Assembly (NCBI GenBank): GCA_020161615.1
Contig: JAIUPD010000001.1
Location: 576,875-640,874 of the forward strand
Source of the DNA: Pseudomonadota bacterium
Lineage (GTDB): Bacteria; Pseudomonadota; Alphaproteobacteria; Rhodobacterales; Rhodobacteraceae
Length of the DNA: 64,000 bases
Direction: 5' to 3'
Under the pieces are notes generated by a model, which did no database searches, was not told where the DNA came from, and was given only the letters and a program-made list of their open reading frames with translations. The stretch's first letter is position 1, and every line of letters begins with the position of its first letter. Below, in pieces: positions 1 through 8,584 of this stretch. The translations under genes and the position numbers were made by a program.

Positions 1-1
1 C

Positions 2-778
2 CGCGTCTCGCCCGAGGATCCGGGCGGCCGGCAAGCCGCCTATCAGGGCCTCGCCGTCAATACCGTCGCAGCCCAGGGTGGCGCGGCCGGTGCCGCCCAG
101 ACCATCGCGCTGGCACCCGGCGCCCAGCCCCTGACGGATGAGGACCGCGCCACCGCCGCGCTCGCCGCGCGCAGCCAGCAGGCCGCCATCGCGCCCCCCG
201 CGGCGATCGCCGCGCCCACCGAGACCGCCTTCGCCTCCGGCGAAGCGCTGCCCGTGGGCGTGTCCGTGGCCGAGGATACGGCCGATCTGCAGATCCTGCC
301 CGCCAGCACCCCCGGCATTGCCCGCTCGCCCATCCCGCGGCGCCGCGGCGCCACCCGTGTCGCGCAGGCGCCCGCCTCGGCCCCGCCAGCGCCGACGCAG
401 GTGGCGGCCCAGGTCGGCGCCCCGATCCCCGGCGGCGCCGATCCGCAGGCCGAGCAATTGCTGGCCGAACTGGTCACCCGGCTGGGTGCGCCCCGCGTCA
501 CCGACATCGACCCGGCCTCGCTGACCCCCGGCACGCGGCTGGTGCAGCTCGGCGTCTATGACGACGAAAGCGCCGCCCGCAACGCTTGGGAGACGATCAC
601 CGCCCGCTTCCCCTCGTTCCTGGAGAATCGCGGCCGCATCGTCGAACCGGCGACCTCGGGCGGGCGGGTCTTCTACCGGCTGCGCGCGGCGGGCTTTGCC
701 GACGAACCCGAGGCCCGGCGCTTCTGCACCATGCTCCTGGCCGAGAATGTCGACTGCATCCCCACGCTGATCCGTTGA
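2..778 (+). CDS. SPOR domain protein, 5' truncated
   Basis: The reading frame is open from the second base of the window, so the start lies upstream; 258 residues are visible. The first 170 or so are an Ala/Pro-rich low-complexity linker. The last 80, from about visible residue 178, resemble a SPOR domain: VQLGVYDDESAARNAW, then VFYRLRAAGF and a final segment around EARRFCTMLL. SPOR domains bind denuded glycan strands at the septum in bacteria. The stop is 4 bases before nagZ, so the two are probably co-transcribed, which fits a wall-related role. The missing N-terminus would normally carry a membrane anchor or signal peptide; I cannot check this. Confidence 0.8.
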   Translation, partial: RVSPEDPGGRQAAYQGLAVNTVAAQGGAAGAAQTIALAPGAQPLTDEDRATAALAARSQQAAIAPPAAIAAPTETAFASGEALPVGVSVAEDTADLQILPASTPGIARSPIPRRRGATRVAQAPASAPPAPTQVAAQVGAPIPGGADPQAEQLLAELVTRLGAPRVTDIDPASLTPGTRLVQLGVYDDESAARNAWETITARFPSFLENRGRIVEPATSGGRVFYRLRAAGFADEPEARRFCTMLLAENVDCIPTLIR

Positions 779-782
779 ACCG

Positions 783-1760
783 ATGACCGGCGCGACCATC
801 CTCGGATGCTCCGGGCCGGTGCTGACCGAGAGCGAGCGGGCGTTTTTCCGCGACGCCGATCCCTGGGGCTTCATCCTCTTCCGCCGCAACGTGGAAAGCG
901 TGGCGCAACTTCAGACCCTGACCGGCAGCCTGCGCGAAGCGGTGGGCTGGCAGGCCCCCGTCTTCGTCGATCAGGAGGGCGGCACCGTGCAGCGCCTGCG
1001 GCCGCCGCTGGCGCGGGACTGGCCAGACGCCAGCCTGCCGCAGGGCGGGCCGACCGGGGTCTATCTGCGCCACCGGGTGATGGCCGCCGAACTGATGGCC
1101 TGCGGCATCGACGGCAATTGCGCCCCGGTGATCGACGTGGCGGGGCCGGATACCCATCCCTTCCTGCAACGCCGCATCTGGTCGCGTGACCCGTTCGACG
1201 TGGCGACGCTGGCCATGGCCGCGGCCGAGGGGCTGATGAAAGGCGGTGTGCTGCCGGTGATCAAGCACCTGCCGGGCCACGGCGCGGCCAATGCCGACAC
1301 CCACCACGACCTCGCCCGCTGCCGGCTGAGCCTCGCCCAGCTCAACGCCGCCGATTTCCTGCCGGTCCGGGCGCTGGCGCATCTGCCGCTCGGCATGACC
1401 TCGCATGTGGTCTACGAGGCGCTCGACCCCGAGACCCCCGCCACCCTATCCCCCACCGTCATCAGCTATCTGCGGGCCGAGCTGGGCTTCGACGGGCTCC
1501 TGATGACCGACGATCTGAACATGAACGCACTGCCCGGCACGCTGGCCAGCCGTGCCGCGGGGGCGATCAGGGCGGGCTGCGATCTGGTGCTGCATTGCTC
1601 GGGCGAGATGGCCGAGATGGTCGCGGTTGTCGCCGCCTCCGGTCCGCTGACCGCGACCGCGCGGGCCGAGGCGGCGCTGGCCTGCCGCCGCCCGCCCGCG
1701 CCGATTGACATTGACGCCGCCACCGCCGAATTTGAACGCCTCAGTCAAGAAGGGGCGTGA
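783..1760 (+). CDS. nagZ: Beta-N-acetylhexosaminidase (GH3, NagZ)
   Basis: Cytoplasmic glycoside hydrolase family 3 enzyme that removes GlcNAc from GlcNAc-anhydroMurNAc peptides during cell-wall recycling. The 325 residues are a single TIM barrel, the usual compact NagZ length. Visible motifs are FVDQEGG near residue 60, the KHLPGHG loop at residues 161-167 that supplies the mobile His in this family, and MTDDLNMNAL at about 241-250 containing the catalytic Asp. The ATG at 783 follows the SPOR gene by 4 bases, and the stop directly abuts scpA. The order SPOR-nagZ-scpA-scpB is common in Rhodobacterales. Confidence 0.93.
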   Translation: MTGATILGCSGPVLTESERAFFRDADPWGFILFRRNVESVAQLQTLTGSLREAVGWQAPVFVDQEGGTVQRLRPPLARDWPDASLPQGGPTGVYLRHRVMAAELMACGIDGNCAPVIDVAGPDTHPFLQRRIWSRDPFDVATLAMAAAEGLMKGGVLPVIKHLPGHGAANADTHHDLARCRLSLAQLNAADFLPVRALAHLPLGMTSHVVYEALDPETPATLSPTVISYLRAELGFDGLLMTDDLNMNALPGTLASRAAGAIRAGCDLVLHCSGEMAEMVAVVAASGPLTATARAEAALACRRPPAPIDIDAATAEFERLSQEGA

Positions 1761-2546
1761 ATGGAAGCCGGGGCAGAGCAGGGCGATATCGCTGCCCGGC
1801 TCGAGGATGAGGCGCTGATTGTCGATGTCGACGGCTATGAAGGGCCGCTCGACCTGCTGCTGACACTCTCGCGCCGCCAGAAGGTCGATTTGCGCCGCAT
1901 CTCGGTTCTGCAACTGGCCGAACAATATCTGACCTTTGTCGAGGCCGCGCGGGCGCTGCGCATCGAACTGGCGGCGGATTATCTGGTGATGGCCGCTTGG
2001 CTCGCCTTCCTGAAATCCCGCCTGCTGCTGCCCCCCGACCCGACCGAGGAAGGCCCCTCGGCCGAAGACCTCGCCGCCCACCTCGCCTTCCAGCTGGAAC
2101 GGCTGGAGGCGATGCGCGAGGCGGCCGGGCGGCTGATGGGCCGCGACCGGCTGGGGCGCGACTTCTTCGCCCGCGGCGCGCCCGAGACGCAGGCGATCGA
2201 GAAACGCACCCAGCATACGGCGACGCTGCTGGAACTGATCCAGGCCTATGCCAGACTGCGCACCAAGGACGAATTCCGCCCCTATGCCTTTGACCGCACG
2301 GATATCTACCCGCTGGAGACCGCGCTGGAACGGCTACGCGGCATGATCGGCGAGGCGGTGCAATGGTCGGATCTGGCGGGCTTCCTGCCGCCCGGGTGGC
2401 GCGCGGCCGGGACGCGGCGGCGCTCGGCGCTGGCCTCGACCTTCGCTGCCTCGCTGGAACTGGCGAAACAGGGACGGCTGGATATTCAGCAGACGGAAAC
2501 CTTCGCGCCGATCCGCCTGCGCCACCGGCAGGGCGAGGTCCGATGA
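1761..2546 (+). CDS. scpA: Segregation and condensation protein A
   Basis: Kleisin subunit of the SMC-ScpAB condensin that compacts and segregates chromosomes. The 261-residue protein carries the ScpA N-terminal signature YEGPLDLLLTLSRRQKVDLR near residues 27-46. It is followed by a helical region (AADYLVMAAWLAFLKSRLLL), an acidic linker, and a C-terminal winged-helix-like segment. The start codon immediately follows the nagZ stop and the end overlaps scpB by ATGA, so translation is probably coupled. An smc gene is not in the window. Confidence 0.95.
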   Translation: MEAGAEQGDIAARLEDEALIVDVDGYEGPLDLLLTLSRRQKVDLRRISVLQLAEQYLTFVEAARALRIELAADYLVMAAWLAFLKSRLLLPPDPTEEGPSAEDLAAHLAFQLERLEAMREAAGRLMGRDRLGRDFFARGAPETQAIEKRTQHTATLLELIQAYARLRTKDEFRPYAFDRTDIYPLETALERLRGMIGEAVQWSDLAGFLPPGWRAAGTRRRSALASTFAASLELAKQGRLDIQQTETFAPIRLRHRQGEVR

Positions 2547-3187
2547 ACGACGAGACGGACAAGGGACCGGGCCTGTTCCCGGTGCCGCCGATGGGCGAAC
2601 AGGAACGCATGATCGAGGCGGTGCTTTTCGCCTCGGCCGAGCCGGTGACCAGCGCGGAACTGGCCAAGCGCCTGCCCGAGGGCTGCGACGTGGCCGAGGC
2701 GCTGGTGCATCTGCGAAACCGCTACGCCGGGCGCGGCGTGCATCTGGTGCGGGTGGGCGACGGCTGGGCGATGCGGACGGCGGCGGACCTCGGCTGGCTG
2801 ATGCGCACCGAACAGGTGGAAACCCGGCGCCTGAGCCGCGCCGCCATCGAGACGCTGGCGATCATCGCCTATCACCAGCCGGTAACCCGGGCTGAGATCG
2901 AAGAGATCCGCGGCGTGACCCTCTCGCGCGGGACCATCGACCAGTTGATGGAACTGGACTGGATCCGCTTCGGCCGCCGCCGCATGACCCCGGGGCGACC
3001 GCTGACCTTCGTGGTGACGGACGGATTCCTCGACCATTTCGGCCTGGAGACCCCGCGCGATCTGCCGGGGCTGAAGGAATTGCGCGAAGCGGGGCTCCTG
3101 GACAGCCGCGGCATGCCCGGCGCGCAAAGCCTGCCGGGCGAGGACGAGGACGAAGACCCCGGCCAGACCGAGCTCTTCGAGGACTGA
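2543..3187 (+). CDS. scpB: Segregation and condensation protein B
   Basis: Winged-helix partner of ScpA in the SMC condensin. I chose the ATG at 2543 because it overlaps the scpA stop as ATGA and gives a normal 214-residue protein; the frame is open further upstream but only inside scpA. Diagnostic segments are EAVLFASAEPVTSAEL near residue 27, the EQVETRRLSRAAIETLAIIA helix around 93-112, and GVTLSRGTIDQLMELDWI. The C-terminus is acidic. In relatives tatABC often follows; here the gene ends against a composite repeat and convergent mazG. Confidence 0.95.
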   Translation: MNDETDKGPGLFPVPPMGEQERMIEAVLFASAEPVTSAELAKRLPEGCDVAEALVHLRNRYAGRGVHLVRVGDGWAMRTAADLGWLMRTEQVETRRLSRAAIETLAIIAYHQPVTRAEIEEIRGVTLSRGTIDQLMELDWIRFGRRRMTPGRPLTFVVTDGFLDHFGLETPRDLPGLKELREAGLLDSRGMPGAQSLPGEDEDEDPGQTELFED

Positions 3188-3188
3188 A

Positions 3189-3540
3189 CGGGGGAGGGGT
3201 TTCGCCCTCGGTGCCCGCGCCTTCGGCTCGAGCGCCTCGGGCGACCAGCGGCGCGGCGTGCCGCCGCGCCGAAGAAGGGGGGCCTTCTGCCCCCCTCTTG
3301 GCCTGTGGCCAATTCACCCCCCCGAGGATATTTCGGGCGCAAAGAAGGCGGTTTAACGCCCCCTTAATCTTCATCTTCGTTCTGCAAATATCCTCGGGGG
3401 TTTCTCAAGGGGGTGGAAAACCCCCTTGAGCGGGGGTGCGGGGGTGAGCGGCGTTTCGGAAACGCGCCAGTGGCGCGCCTCTCGCCGCGAACGCCGCGCC
3501 CGTGGCGCGGCCGGACCAGGCCCCCCGCCTGCTCCCGCCC
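3189..3540. repeat. Composite intergenic element, copy A (complete, inverted)
   Basis: This fills the whole 353-base gap between the convergent scpB and mazG genes. On the + strand it reads: a triple-hairpin module (about 3195-3323); a GAGGATATTT arm at 3324-3333; a TTAA-CGCCCCC-TTAA dyad at 3353-3367; the inverted arm AAATATCCTC at 3386-3395; a 10-bp hairpin CTCAAGGGGG/CCCCCTTGAG at 3404-3430 with loop TGGAAAA; and a GC-rich module with hairpins at about 3444-3530. It is the reverse complement of the order in copy E (31495-31843). No protein-coding signal is convincing here. Bidirectional termination is a likely minimum role. Confidence 0.8.
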
Positions 3541-4344
3541 TCAGCGGGCTTTCTCGGCCGCTTTCGCCGCATCCCAGAGCGCGTCCATCTCGGCCAGGTC
3601 GCTATCCTCGGGGCGGCGCCCCTGGGCGGCGAGGGCGGCTTCGATGGCGCGGAAGCGGCGGGTGAATTTGTCGTTCGCCGCCCGAAGCGCCGCCTCGGGG
3701 TCGATGTCGAGATGGCGCGCCAGATTGGCCATCACGAAGAGGAGGTCGCCGTACTCCTCGAACCGGTCCTCGGGCGCGGCCTCGGTCAGCTCGCGCGCTT
3801 CCTCGGCGATCTTGTCCACGACCTGCGCCACCTCCGGCCAGTCGAAGCCCACCCGCGCCGCGCGCTTCTGCAGCTTCACCGCCCGCGTCAGTCCCGGATG
3901 GCCCAGCGGCACGTCGTCCAGCACCCCGGTCTGGGCGCGCGCCGCCCGCTCGCGGGCCTTCCGCGCCTCCCAGGCCTCGGTCTGGGCCTCGGCGCTGGCG
4001 ATCACCTCGGCGCCGAAGACATGGGGGTGGCGAGCGACCATCTTGTCGGCGATGCCGCGCAGTACGTCGTCGAGGGTGAAATGCCCCGCCTCCTCGGCCA
4101 TCTGCGCGTGATAGACCGACTGGAACAGCAGATCGCCCAGTTCGCCCTTCAGCCCGTCCCAATCCTGCCGGGCGATGGCATCGGCGACCTCATAGGCCTC
4201 TTCGATCGTATAGGGGGCGATCGAGGCGAAATCCTGCTCCAGGTCCCAGGGGCAGCCGCTCTCGGGCGCGCGCAGACGGGCCATGATGCGGGCCAGGCGG
4301 GGCAGCCCGCCCTCGGGATCGTGGATCAGCGGATCGTCGGCCAT
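3541..4344 (-). CDS. mazG: Nucleoside triphosphate pyrophosphohydrolase MazG
   Basis: Hydrolyses (d)NTPs to monophosphates and pyrophosphate, a house-cleaning function. The 267 residues hold two MazG repeats. The first starts near residue 30 with CPWDLEQDFASIAPYTIEEA and the EGELGDLL-like metal site (KGELGDLLFQSVYHAQMAEE). The second, after residue 150, contains EEARELTEAAPEDRFEEYGD, which supplies the Glu/Asp metal ligands. Length and architecture match the E. coli enzyme. It is convergent with scpB and divergent from the amidohydrolase, with 65 bases between that pair. Confidence 0.93.
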   Translation of the reverse strand: MADDPLIHDPEGGLPRLARIMARLRAPESGCPWDLEQDFASIAPYTIEEAYEVADAIARQDWDGLKGELGDLLFQSVYHAQMAEEAGHFTLDDVLRGIADKMVARHPHVFGAEVIASAEAQTEAWEARKARERAARAQTGVLDDVPLGHPGLTRAVKLQKRAARVGFDWPEVAQVVDKIAEEARELTEAAPEDRFEEYGDLLFVMANLARHLDIDPEAALRAANDKFTRRFRAIEAALAAQGRRPEDSDLAEMDALWDAAKAAEKAR

Positions 4345-4409
4345 TGAAACCCCTCGAAGAAGCGCGGATGCTGGGCCCCTCTATCCCTCAGCCTGCCCCC
4401 GGAGTCCAC

Positions 4410-5564
4410 ATGCCCGTCCTGAACCGCATCGCCGATTATGCGCCCCAGATGACCGAATGGCGCCGCCATCTGCACCAGCACCCCGAAACCCGCTTCGACT
4501 GCCACCAGACCGCCGCCTTCATCGCCGAACGGCTGCGCGATTTCGGCGTCGATGCGCTGCATGAGGGGATCGCGCAATCGGGGATCGTGGCGATCATCGA
4601 GGGGCAGGGGGAGGGGCCGACCATCGGGCTCCGCGCCGATATCGACGCGCTGCCGATCACCGAGGAGACGGGCGCGCCCCATGCCTCGACCGTGCCGGGC
4701 AAGATGCATGCCTGCGGCCATGACGGGCATACGACCATGCTGCTGGGCGCGGCGAAATACCTGGCCGAGACGCGGAATTTCGCCGGCCGGGTGGCGCTGA
4801 TCTTCCAGCCGGCCGAGGAATGGGGCGGGGGCGCCGAGGTCATGGTGCAGGAGGGGATCCTGGAGCGCTTCGGCATCGGCCAGGTCTATGCGCTGCACAA
4901 CGCGCCCGGCGTGGCGCTCGGCCGGTTCGAGGGGCGGGCGGGGCCGCTGATGGCCGCGGTCGACACGATGTATGTCACCGTGACCGGCCGCGGCGGCCAT
5001 GGCGCGCATCCCGAAGAGACCATCGACCCGGTCGCCGCCATCGTGCAGATGGTGAGCGCGCTGCAGACCGTGGTCAGCCGCAACCGCCGGGGGACGGATG
5101 CGCTGATCGTCTCGGTCACCCAGATCCACACCGGCTCGGCCGACAACATCATCCCCGAGAGCGGCTGGTTCTGCGCCACGATCCGCAGCTATGACGCGTC
5201 GGTCCGGGACATGGCCGAGGCGCGTTGCAGGGCCATCGTCGAGGGCGTGGCGGCGGCGATGGGGGTCAGCGCCGAGATCGCCTATGACCGCGGCTATCCC
5301 GCGACCATCAACCCCGAGGCCGAGACCGCCTTCGCCCTTTCCGTCGCGGCTGAAGTGGGGGTCGAGGCGGGCGACTGCGAACCCAGCATGGGGGCCGAGG
5401 ATTTCGCCTATATGCTGGAGAAACGCCCCGGCGCCTATCTGTTCCTGGGGCAGGGCGAGGGGGCCGGGCTGCATCACCCGAAATACGATTTCAACGATGC
5501 GGTGGCCCCGGTCGGCGCCAGCTTCTTTGCCCGGCTGGTCGAGCGGGCGCAGCCCCGGACCTGA
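4410..5564 (+). CDS. M20 family amidohydrolase (hippurate hydrolase-like)
   Basis: Metal-dependent amidohydrolase of the M20/HipO group, which cleaves N-acyl amino acids or related amides. I chose the ATG at 4410 (MPVLNRIADY) because GGAG lies at 4401-4404 and the 22 residues upstream look non-coding; this gives 384 residues. The family motif KMHACGHDGHT is at residues 98-108 (His100, His104, Asp105), followed by QPAEEWGGG with the catalytic Glu pair near 138. GRGGHGAHPEE marks the dimerisation lid. The substrate cannot be told from sequence. A bidirectional terminator separates it from yebC. Confidence 0.88.
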   Translation: MPVLNRIADYAPQMTEWRRHLHQHPETRFDCHQTAAFIAERLRDFGVDALHEGIAQSGIVAIIEGQGEGPTIGLRADIDALPITEETGAPHASTVPGKMHACGHDGHTTMLLGAAKYLAETRNFAGRVALIFQPAEEWGGGAEVMVQEGILERFGIGQVYALHNAPGVALGRFEGRAGPLMAAVDTMYVTVTGRGGHGAHPEETIDPVAAIVQMVSALQTVVSRNRRGTDALIVSVTQIHTGSADNIIPESGWFCATIRSYDASVRDMAEARCRAIVEGVAAAMGVSAEIAYDRGYPATINPEAETAFALSVAAEVGVEAGDCEPSMGAEDFAYMLEKRPGAYLFLGQGEGAGLHHPKYDFNDAVAPVGASFFARLVERAQPRT

Positions 5565-5572
5565 GGGCGCAA

Positions 5573-5600
5573 GAAAAAAGGGGGGCGGCTGCCCCCCTTG
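5573..5600. terminator. Bidirectional terminator between hipO-like gene and yebC
   Basis: A 9-bp stem AAGGGGGGC (5578-5586) / GCCCCCCTT (5591-5599) with loop GGCT. Six A residues precede it on the + strand, so minus-strand yebC transcripts end in a U run. It is weaker for the plus-strand gene. Confidence 0.8.
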
Positions 5601-5622
5601 CCAATCCTTGAAGGCCAGGCGC

Positions 5623-6363
5623 TCAGAGCGCGGCCATCACCTCGTCCGAGGCTTCGAAATTGGCGGTGACGTTCTGCACGTCATCGTCGTCTTCCAGCAT
5701 GTCGATCAGCTTCATCAGCTTCTGCATGCCGTCGAGGTCCAGCTCGGTCGTGGTCTGCGGCTTCCAGACGATCTTGGTCGAGTCCGATTCGCCGAGCGCG
5801 GCTTCCAGCGCCGAGGAGACTTCGCCAATATCCTCGAAGGCGCACCAGATCACATGGCCGTCCTCGCTGCTTTCGACGTCATCGGCGCCGGCCTCGATGG
5901 CCGCTTCCATCACCGCATCGGCGTCGCCGACCGAGGCCGGGTAGATGATCTGCCCCATGCGGTCGAACATGAAGCCGACCGAGCCCGTCTCGCCCAGATT
6001 GCCGCCGTATTTGGTGAAGATCGAGCGCACGTTCGAGGCGGTGCGGTTGCGGTTGTCGGTCATCGTCTCGACGATCACCGCCACGCCGCCCGGGCCATAG
6101 CCTTCGTAACGGATTTCTTCATAGGTGTCTGCATCGCCGCCGATCGCCTTCTTGATCGCGCGTTCGATGTTGTCCTTGGGCATGGACTGCGATTTGGCTT
6201 CCTTGATCGCCAGGCGCAGGCGCGGGTTCTTGTCGGGGTCGGGGTCGCCCATCTTGGCGGCGACGGTGATTTCCTTCGAGAACTTCGAGAACAGCTTCGA
6301 CCGGGCGGCGTCCTGCCGCCCCTTGCGATGCTGGATGTTGGCCCATTTGGAATGGCCTGCCAT
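5623..6363 (-). CDS. YebC/PmpR family protein
   Basis: Conserved DUF28 protein, a DNA-binding regulator in some bacteria and, in recent work on the family, also implicated in translation of difficult motifs. The 246-residue length is typical. The start is fixed by the hallmark N-terminus [18 protein letters not shown]; the open frame continues upstream without a family match. Other conserved parts are [36 protein letters not shown] near residue 90, and an acidic C-terminal third. It stands alone between two terminators. The regulatory target cannot be inferred; RuvC is not adjacent. Confidence 0.92.
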   Translation of the reverse strand: MAGHSKWANIQHRKGRQDAARSKLFSKFSKEITVAAKMGDPDPDKNPRLRLAIKEAKSQSMPKDNIERAIKKAIGGDADTYEEIRYEGYGPGGVAVIVETMTDNRNRTASNVRSIFTKYGGNLGETGSVGFMFDRMGQIIYPASVGDADAVMEAAIEAGADDVESSEDGHVIWCAFEDIGEVSSALEAALGESDSTKIVWKPQTTTELDLDGMQKLMKLIDMLEDDDDVQNVTANFEASDEVMAAL

Positions 6364-6453
6364 GATGCGCTCCGGGTCTTCGTGGTCGGGCAGGCTATAG
6401 TCCAGGCAGGGGCTGGCTGGCAAGGGCGGGCTGCAGGGCAGGGGTCACGGGCA

Positions 6454-6477
6454 ACGCCGGCCACGGGGGGCCGGCGT
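6454..6477. terminator. Hairpin after the DUF2726 gene
   Basis: Perfect 9-bp stem ACGCCGGCC (6454-6462) / GGCCGGCGT (6469-6477), loop ACGGGG, located 27 bases past the minus-strand DUF2726 stop. There is no U run, so this may be a factor-dependent end or an RNA-stabilising hairpin. Confidence 0.45.
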
Positions 6478-6503
6478 GCTGCAAGAAAGGGGGGCGGCGC
6501 GGC

Positions 6504-7175
6504 TCAGGCGTGAAGCGGCATCGCCCGGTGATGATGCGCCAGCGCGGGCGCGCGCGGGGCCGCCTTGCGCGCCGGTTGCGGCACGGGGGCGCCCAGCGGT
6601 TCGACGCTGGGCAGAACGTCCAGCTTCTCGCGCAGGAACTCGCGGTCGTAATGCCAGGGCACCTCGATCAACGGCACGCCGGCCTGACGCAGCGCCTGGC
6701 GCTTGGGCGTCTCGTTACGGGCCTGTTCGGCGCGTTCGTCGGCCATGTGCCCGGCGTCGCGCAGCGGCAGGTATTCCAGCGCGCAGAAGGGTTGGAAACG
6801 GGCGTCGACCAGCAGGAAATCGACGCGCTCCCTCTCCAGCCCGGCGCCGAAGCTGCCGTCCTCGGGGCGGAGGAATTCGGCCATCGACACTTGCGACAGC
6901 AGCCGGGCGCCGGGATAGATCTCCATCGCCACGCGTTCCAGGTCGAAATGCAGGTCGCATTCCGCCGGGTCGTGCAGCGGCCGGGCCAGGTAGCGGGTCG
7001 CGGCCGGTTCTGCGGCCGGGGTCTCGATCAACGCCCTCGCCTTCGCCATGGCGAAAGCGACGAGCGCCAGGCCGGAGCACGCCAGGGCAATGCCTGTTCC
7101 GTCCGGCAGAATGTCGACGAAGGCCAGGGCGGCGTCGGCGACTCGGGGGGTGAGCGTTTGCATAATGGTAAGCAT
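6504..7175 (-). CDS. DUF2726 domain membrane-anchored protein
   Basis: The 223-residue protein has an N-terminal transmembrane stretch at about residues 25-45 (GIALACSGLALVAFAMA). A DUF2726-like, restriction-endonuclease-like fold follows: LHFDLERVAMEIYPGARLL, then VDFLLVDARFQPFCALEYL, then QALRQAGVPLIEVPWHYD near 175-190. DUF2726 proteins are thought to be related to nucleases, but no activity is established here. The start could also be the ATG at 7163; neither has a clear ribosome binding site. The C-terminus is Ala/Pro/His-rich. Confidence 0.72.
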   Translation of the reverse strand: MLTIMQTLTPRVADAALAFVDILPDGTGIALACSGLALVAFAMAKARALIETPAAEPAATRYLARPLHDPAECDLHFDLERVAMEIYPGARLLSQVSMAEFLRPEDGSFGAGLERERVDFLLVDARFQPFCALEYLPLRDAGHMADERAEQARNETPKRQALRQAGVPLIEVPWHYDREFLREKLDVLPSVEPLGAPVPQPARKAAPRAPALAHHHRAMPLHA

Positions 7176-7303
7176 TTTGCAAATCTGCTCGCAAATTGCG
7201 GCAAGATTTTGACAACCTTAACGGGTGTTAGGGAAAATCGCGCATTAATCACGGTTGTCCCCGGGGGCGCGGCCGCCAGGAACGAATCCCGTCAGGGCAA
7301 ACG

Positions 7304-7329
7304 AAAACGCCCCGGCCAAAGCCGGGGCG
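7304..7329 (-). terminator. Intrinsic terminator of carD
   Basis: Stem CGCCCCGGC (7308-7316) / GCCGGGGCG (7321-7329), loop CAAA. On the minus strand it is followed by TTTT. It lies about 30 bases beyond the carD stop and ends the helicase-S4-fdxA-carD region. Confidence 0.85.
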
Positions 7330-7356
7330 CTGCACATTCGTCAGAAAGACGCGGGG

Positions 7357-7866
7357 TCAGGCGGCGCGGGCGACCAGAACCTCGTCGACCTGCTTGGCGG
7401 CGCCCGCCTCGTCCAGGCCCGAAACGGCCGCGACTTCGCGGGTCAGACGTTCCAGTGCAGCCTCGTAGAGCTGACGCTCGGAATAGCTCTGCTCACGCTG
7501 GTCGTCGGTGCGGTGCAGGTCGCGCACCACCTCGGCGATGGCCAGCAGGTCACCCGAATTGATCTTCTGTTCATATTCCTGCGCGCGGCGCGACCACATG
7601 GCGCGCTTGACGCGGGCCTTGCCCTTGAGGGTCGCCAGCGCCTTCGCCACCACATCCGGGGTCGACAGCGAGCGCATGCCCACCGCGGTCGCCTTTTCGG
7701 TCGGAACGCGCAGGGTCATCTTGTCCTTTTCGAACGAGATGACGAAGAGTTCGAGCTGCATCCCGGCGATCTCACGCTCCTCGATGGACACGATCTGGCC
7801 GACGCCATGCGCCGGATAGACCACGAACTCGTTGGGGCGGAATTCGGCCTTGCGGGTTTTGCTCAT
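7357..7866 (-). CDS. carD: CarD family transcriptional regulator
   Basis: RNA polymerase-binding protein that stabilises open complexes at rRNA and other promoters in alphaproteobacteria and mycobacteria. The 169 residues contain the N-terminal RNAP-interacting Tudor-like domain (FRPNEFVVYPAHGVGQIVSI at about residues 8-27, then LFVISFEKDKMTLRVP). The helical C-terminal DNA-binding domain includes the conserved WSRRAQEYEQKINSGD segment near residue 91. It has its own terminator and a long 5' leader with an attenuator-like hairpin. It is downstream of fdxA with a 268-base gap, so it probably has its own promoter. Confidence 0.93.
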   Translation of the reverse strand: MSKTRKAEFRPNEFVVYPAHGVGQIVSIEEREIAGMQLELFVISFEKDKMTLRVPTEKATAVGMRSLSTPDVVAKALATLKGKARVKRAMWSRRAQEYEQKINSGDLLAIAEVVRDLHRTDDQREQSYSERQLYEAALERLTREVAAVSGLDEAGAAKQVDEVLVARAA

Positions 7867-7905
7867 GCTTCAGCTTCCTCGAGTTGAGCCCGGTCTTCCG
7901 GCGAC

Positions 7906-7938
7906 AAAAACCCCACGGGAAACAGCGTTTCCCGGTGG
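7906..7938 (-). terminator. Attenuator-like hairpin in the carD leader
   Basis: On the minus strand the RNA would form a stem of GGGAAAC/GTTTCCC plus an outer CCAC/GTGG pairing with one bulge (7913-7938, loop of three), followed by GG and TTTTT (7910-7906). This has all parts of an intrinsic terminator but sits about 40 bases before the carD start codon. It could attenuate carD or end a short upstream RNA. Confidence 0.6.
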
Positions 7939-8007
7939 ATCAGATTGTGGAGCCGAAAAAAAACATCGCACAGGCGAGCAGCACTGCGGATGCCGGGCAG
8001 ATCATTG

Positions 8008-8029
8008 TTGTAGCAATCTTGTAACACAA
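8008..8029 (-). promoter_or_regulatory. TTGTA direct repeat upstream of carD
   Basis: Two copies of a related 11-base word, TTGTAGCAATC (8008-8018) and TTGTAACACAA (8019-8029), lie in tandem exactly one helical turn apart. The region is much more AT-rich than its surroundings and about 140 bases upstream of carD. It may be the carD promoter with an activator or repressor site; no convincing -35/-10 pair was assigned. Confidence 0.35.
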
Positions 8030-8134
8030 ATTACGGCCGAATCAAAGCCCGGAATCAAGCCGACGCTGCACGGCAGCGTGACCTGATAGCGCCAACGGCG
8101 CAGGCCCTTGCCCCGGGCGCGGGGTGCCGTGGCG

Positions 8135-8473
8135 TCAGCTGCCCTCGCCGGGATTCTCCGAGAAATACTTGGTCAGCTTGTCCGGCTCGCCATCGCGCTC
8201 CGACGCCCCGGGCAGGGGCTCGCGGCGTTGGGTGATGACCGGCCAGAGCTCGGCGTATTTGCGGTTCAGCTCGACCCAGCTTTCCAGACCCGGCTCGGTA
8301 TCGGGGCGGATCGCGTCCGCCGGGCATTCCGGCTCGCAGACGCCGCAATCGATGCATTCGTCGGGGTGGATGACCAGGAAGTTCTCGCCCTCATAGAAGC
8401 AGTCGACCGGGCAGACCTCGACACAATCGGTGTATTTGCAGGCAATGCAGTTGTCGATCACGACATAGGTCAT
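8135..8473 (-). CDS. fdxA: 7Fe ferredoxin FdxA
   Basis: Small electron carrier of the seven-iron type. Cysteines 9, 17 and 50 match the [3Fe-4S] ligands and cysteines 21, 40, 43 and 46 the [4Fe-4S] ligands of Azotobacter ferredoxin I, offset by one. Cys12 and Cys25 are additional. The 112 residues end in the FdxA-type C-terminal extension with [10 protein letters not shown] and a Lys/Glu tail. It lies 111 bases after the S4-protein gene on the same strand; the order helicase-S4-fdxA-carD is conserved in related genera as far as I recall. The redox partner is unknown. Confidence 0.95.
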   Translation of the reverse strand: MTYVVIDNCIACKYTDCVEVCPVDCFYEGENFLVIHPDECIDCGVCEPECPADAIRPDTEPGLESWVELNRKYAELWPVITQRREPLPGASERDGEPDKLTKYFSENPGEGS

Positions 8474-8584
8474 GGCGGGTCTCGCTGTAGCTTCCGCAGG
8501 GTGGTGACGGGTCTTCCGGGGGCGGACTTAACCCCCTTCGCCGGATCAATCAAGCCGACACGAGGCGCTTGGCGCCGCAACGCG

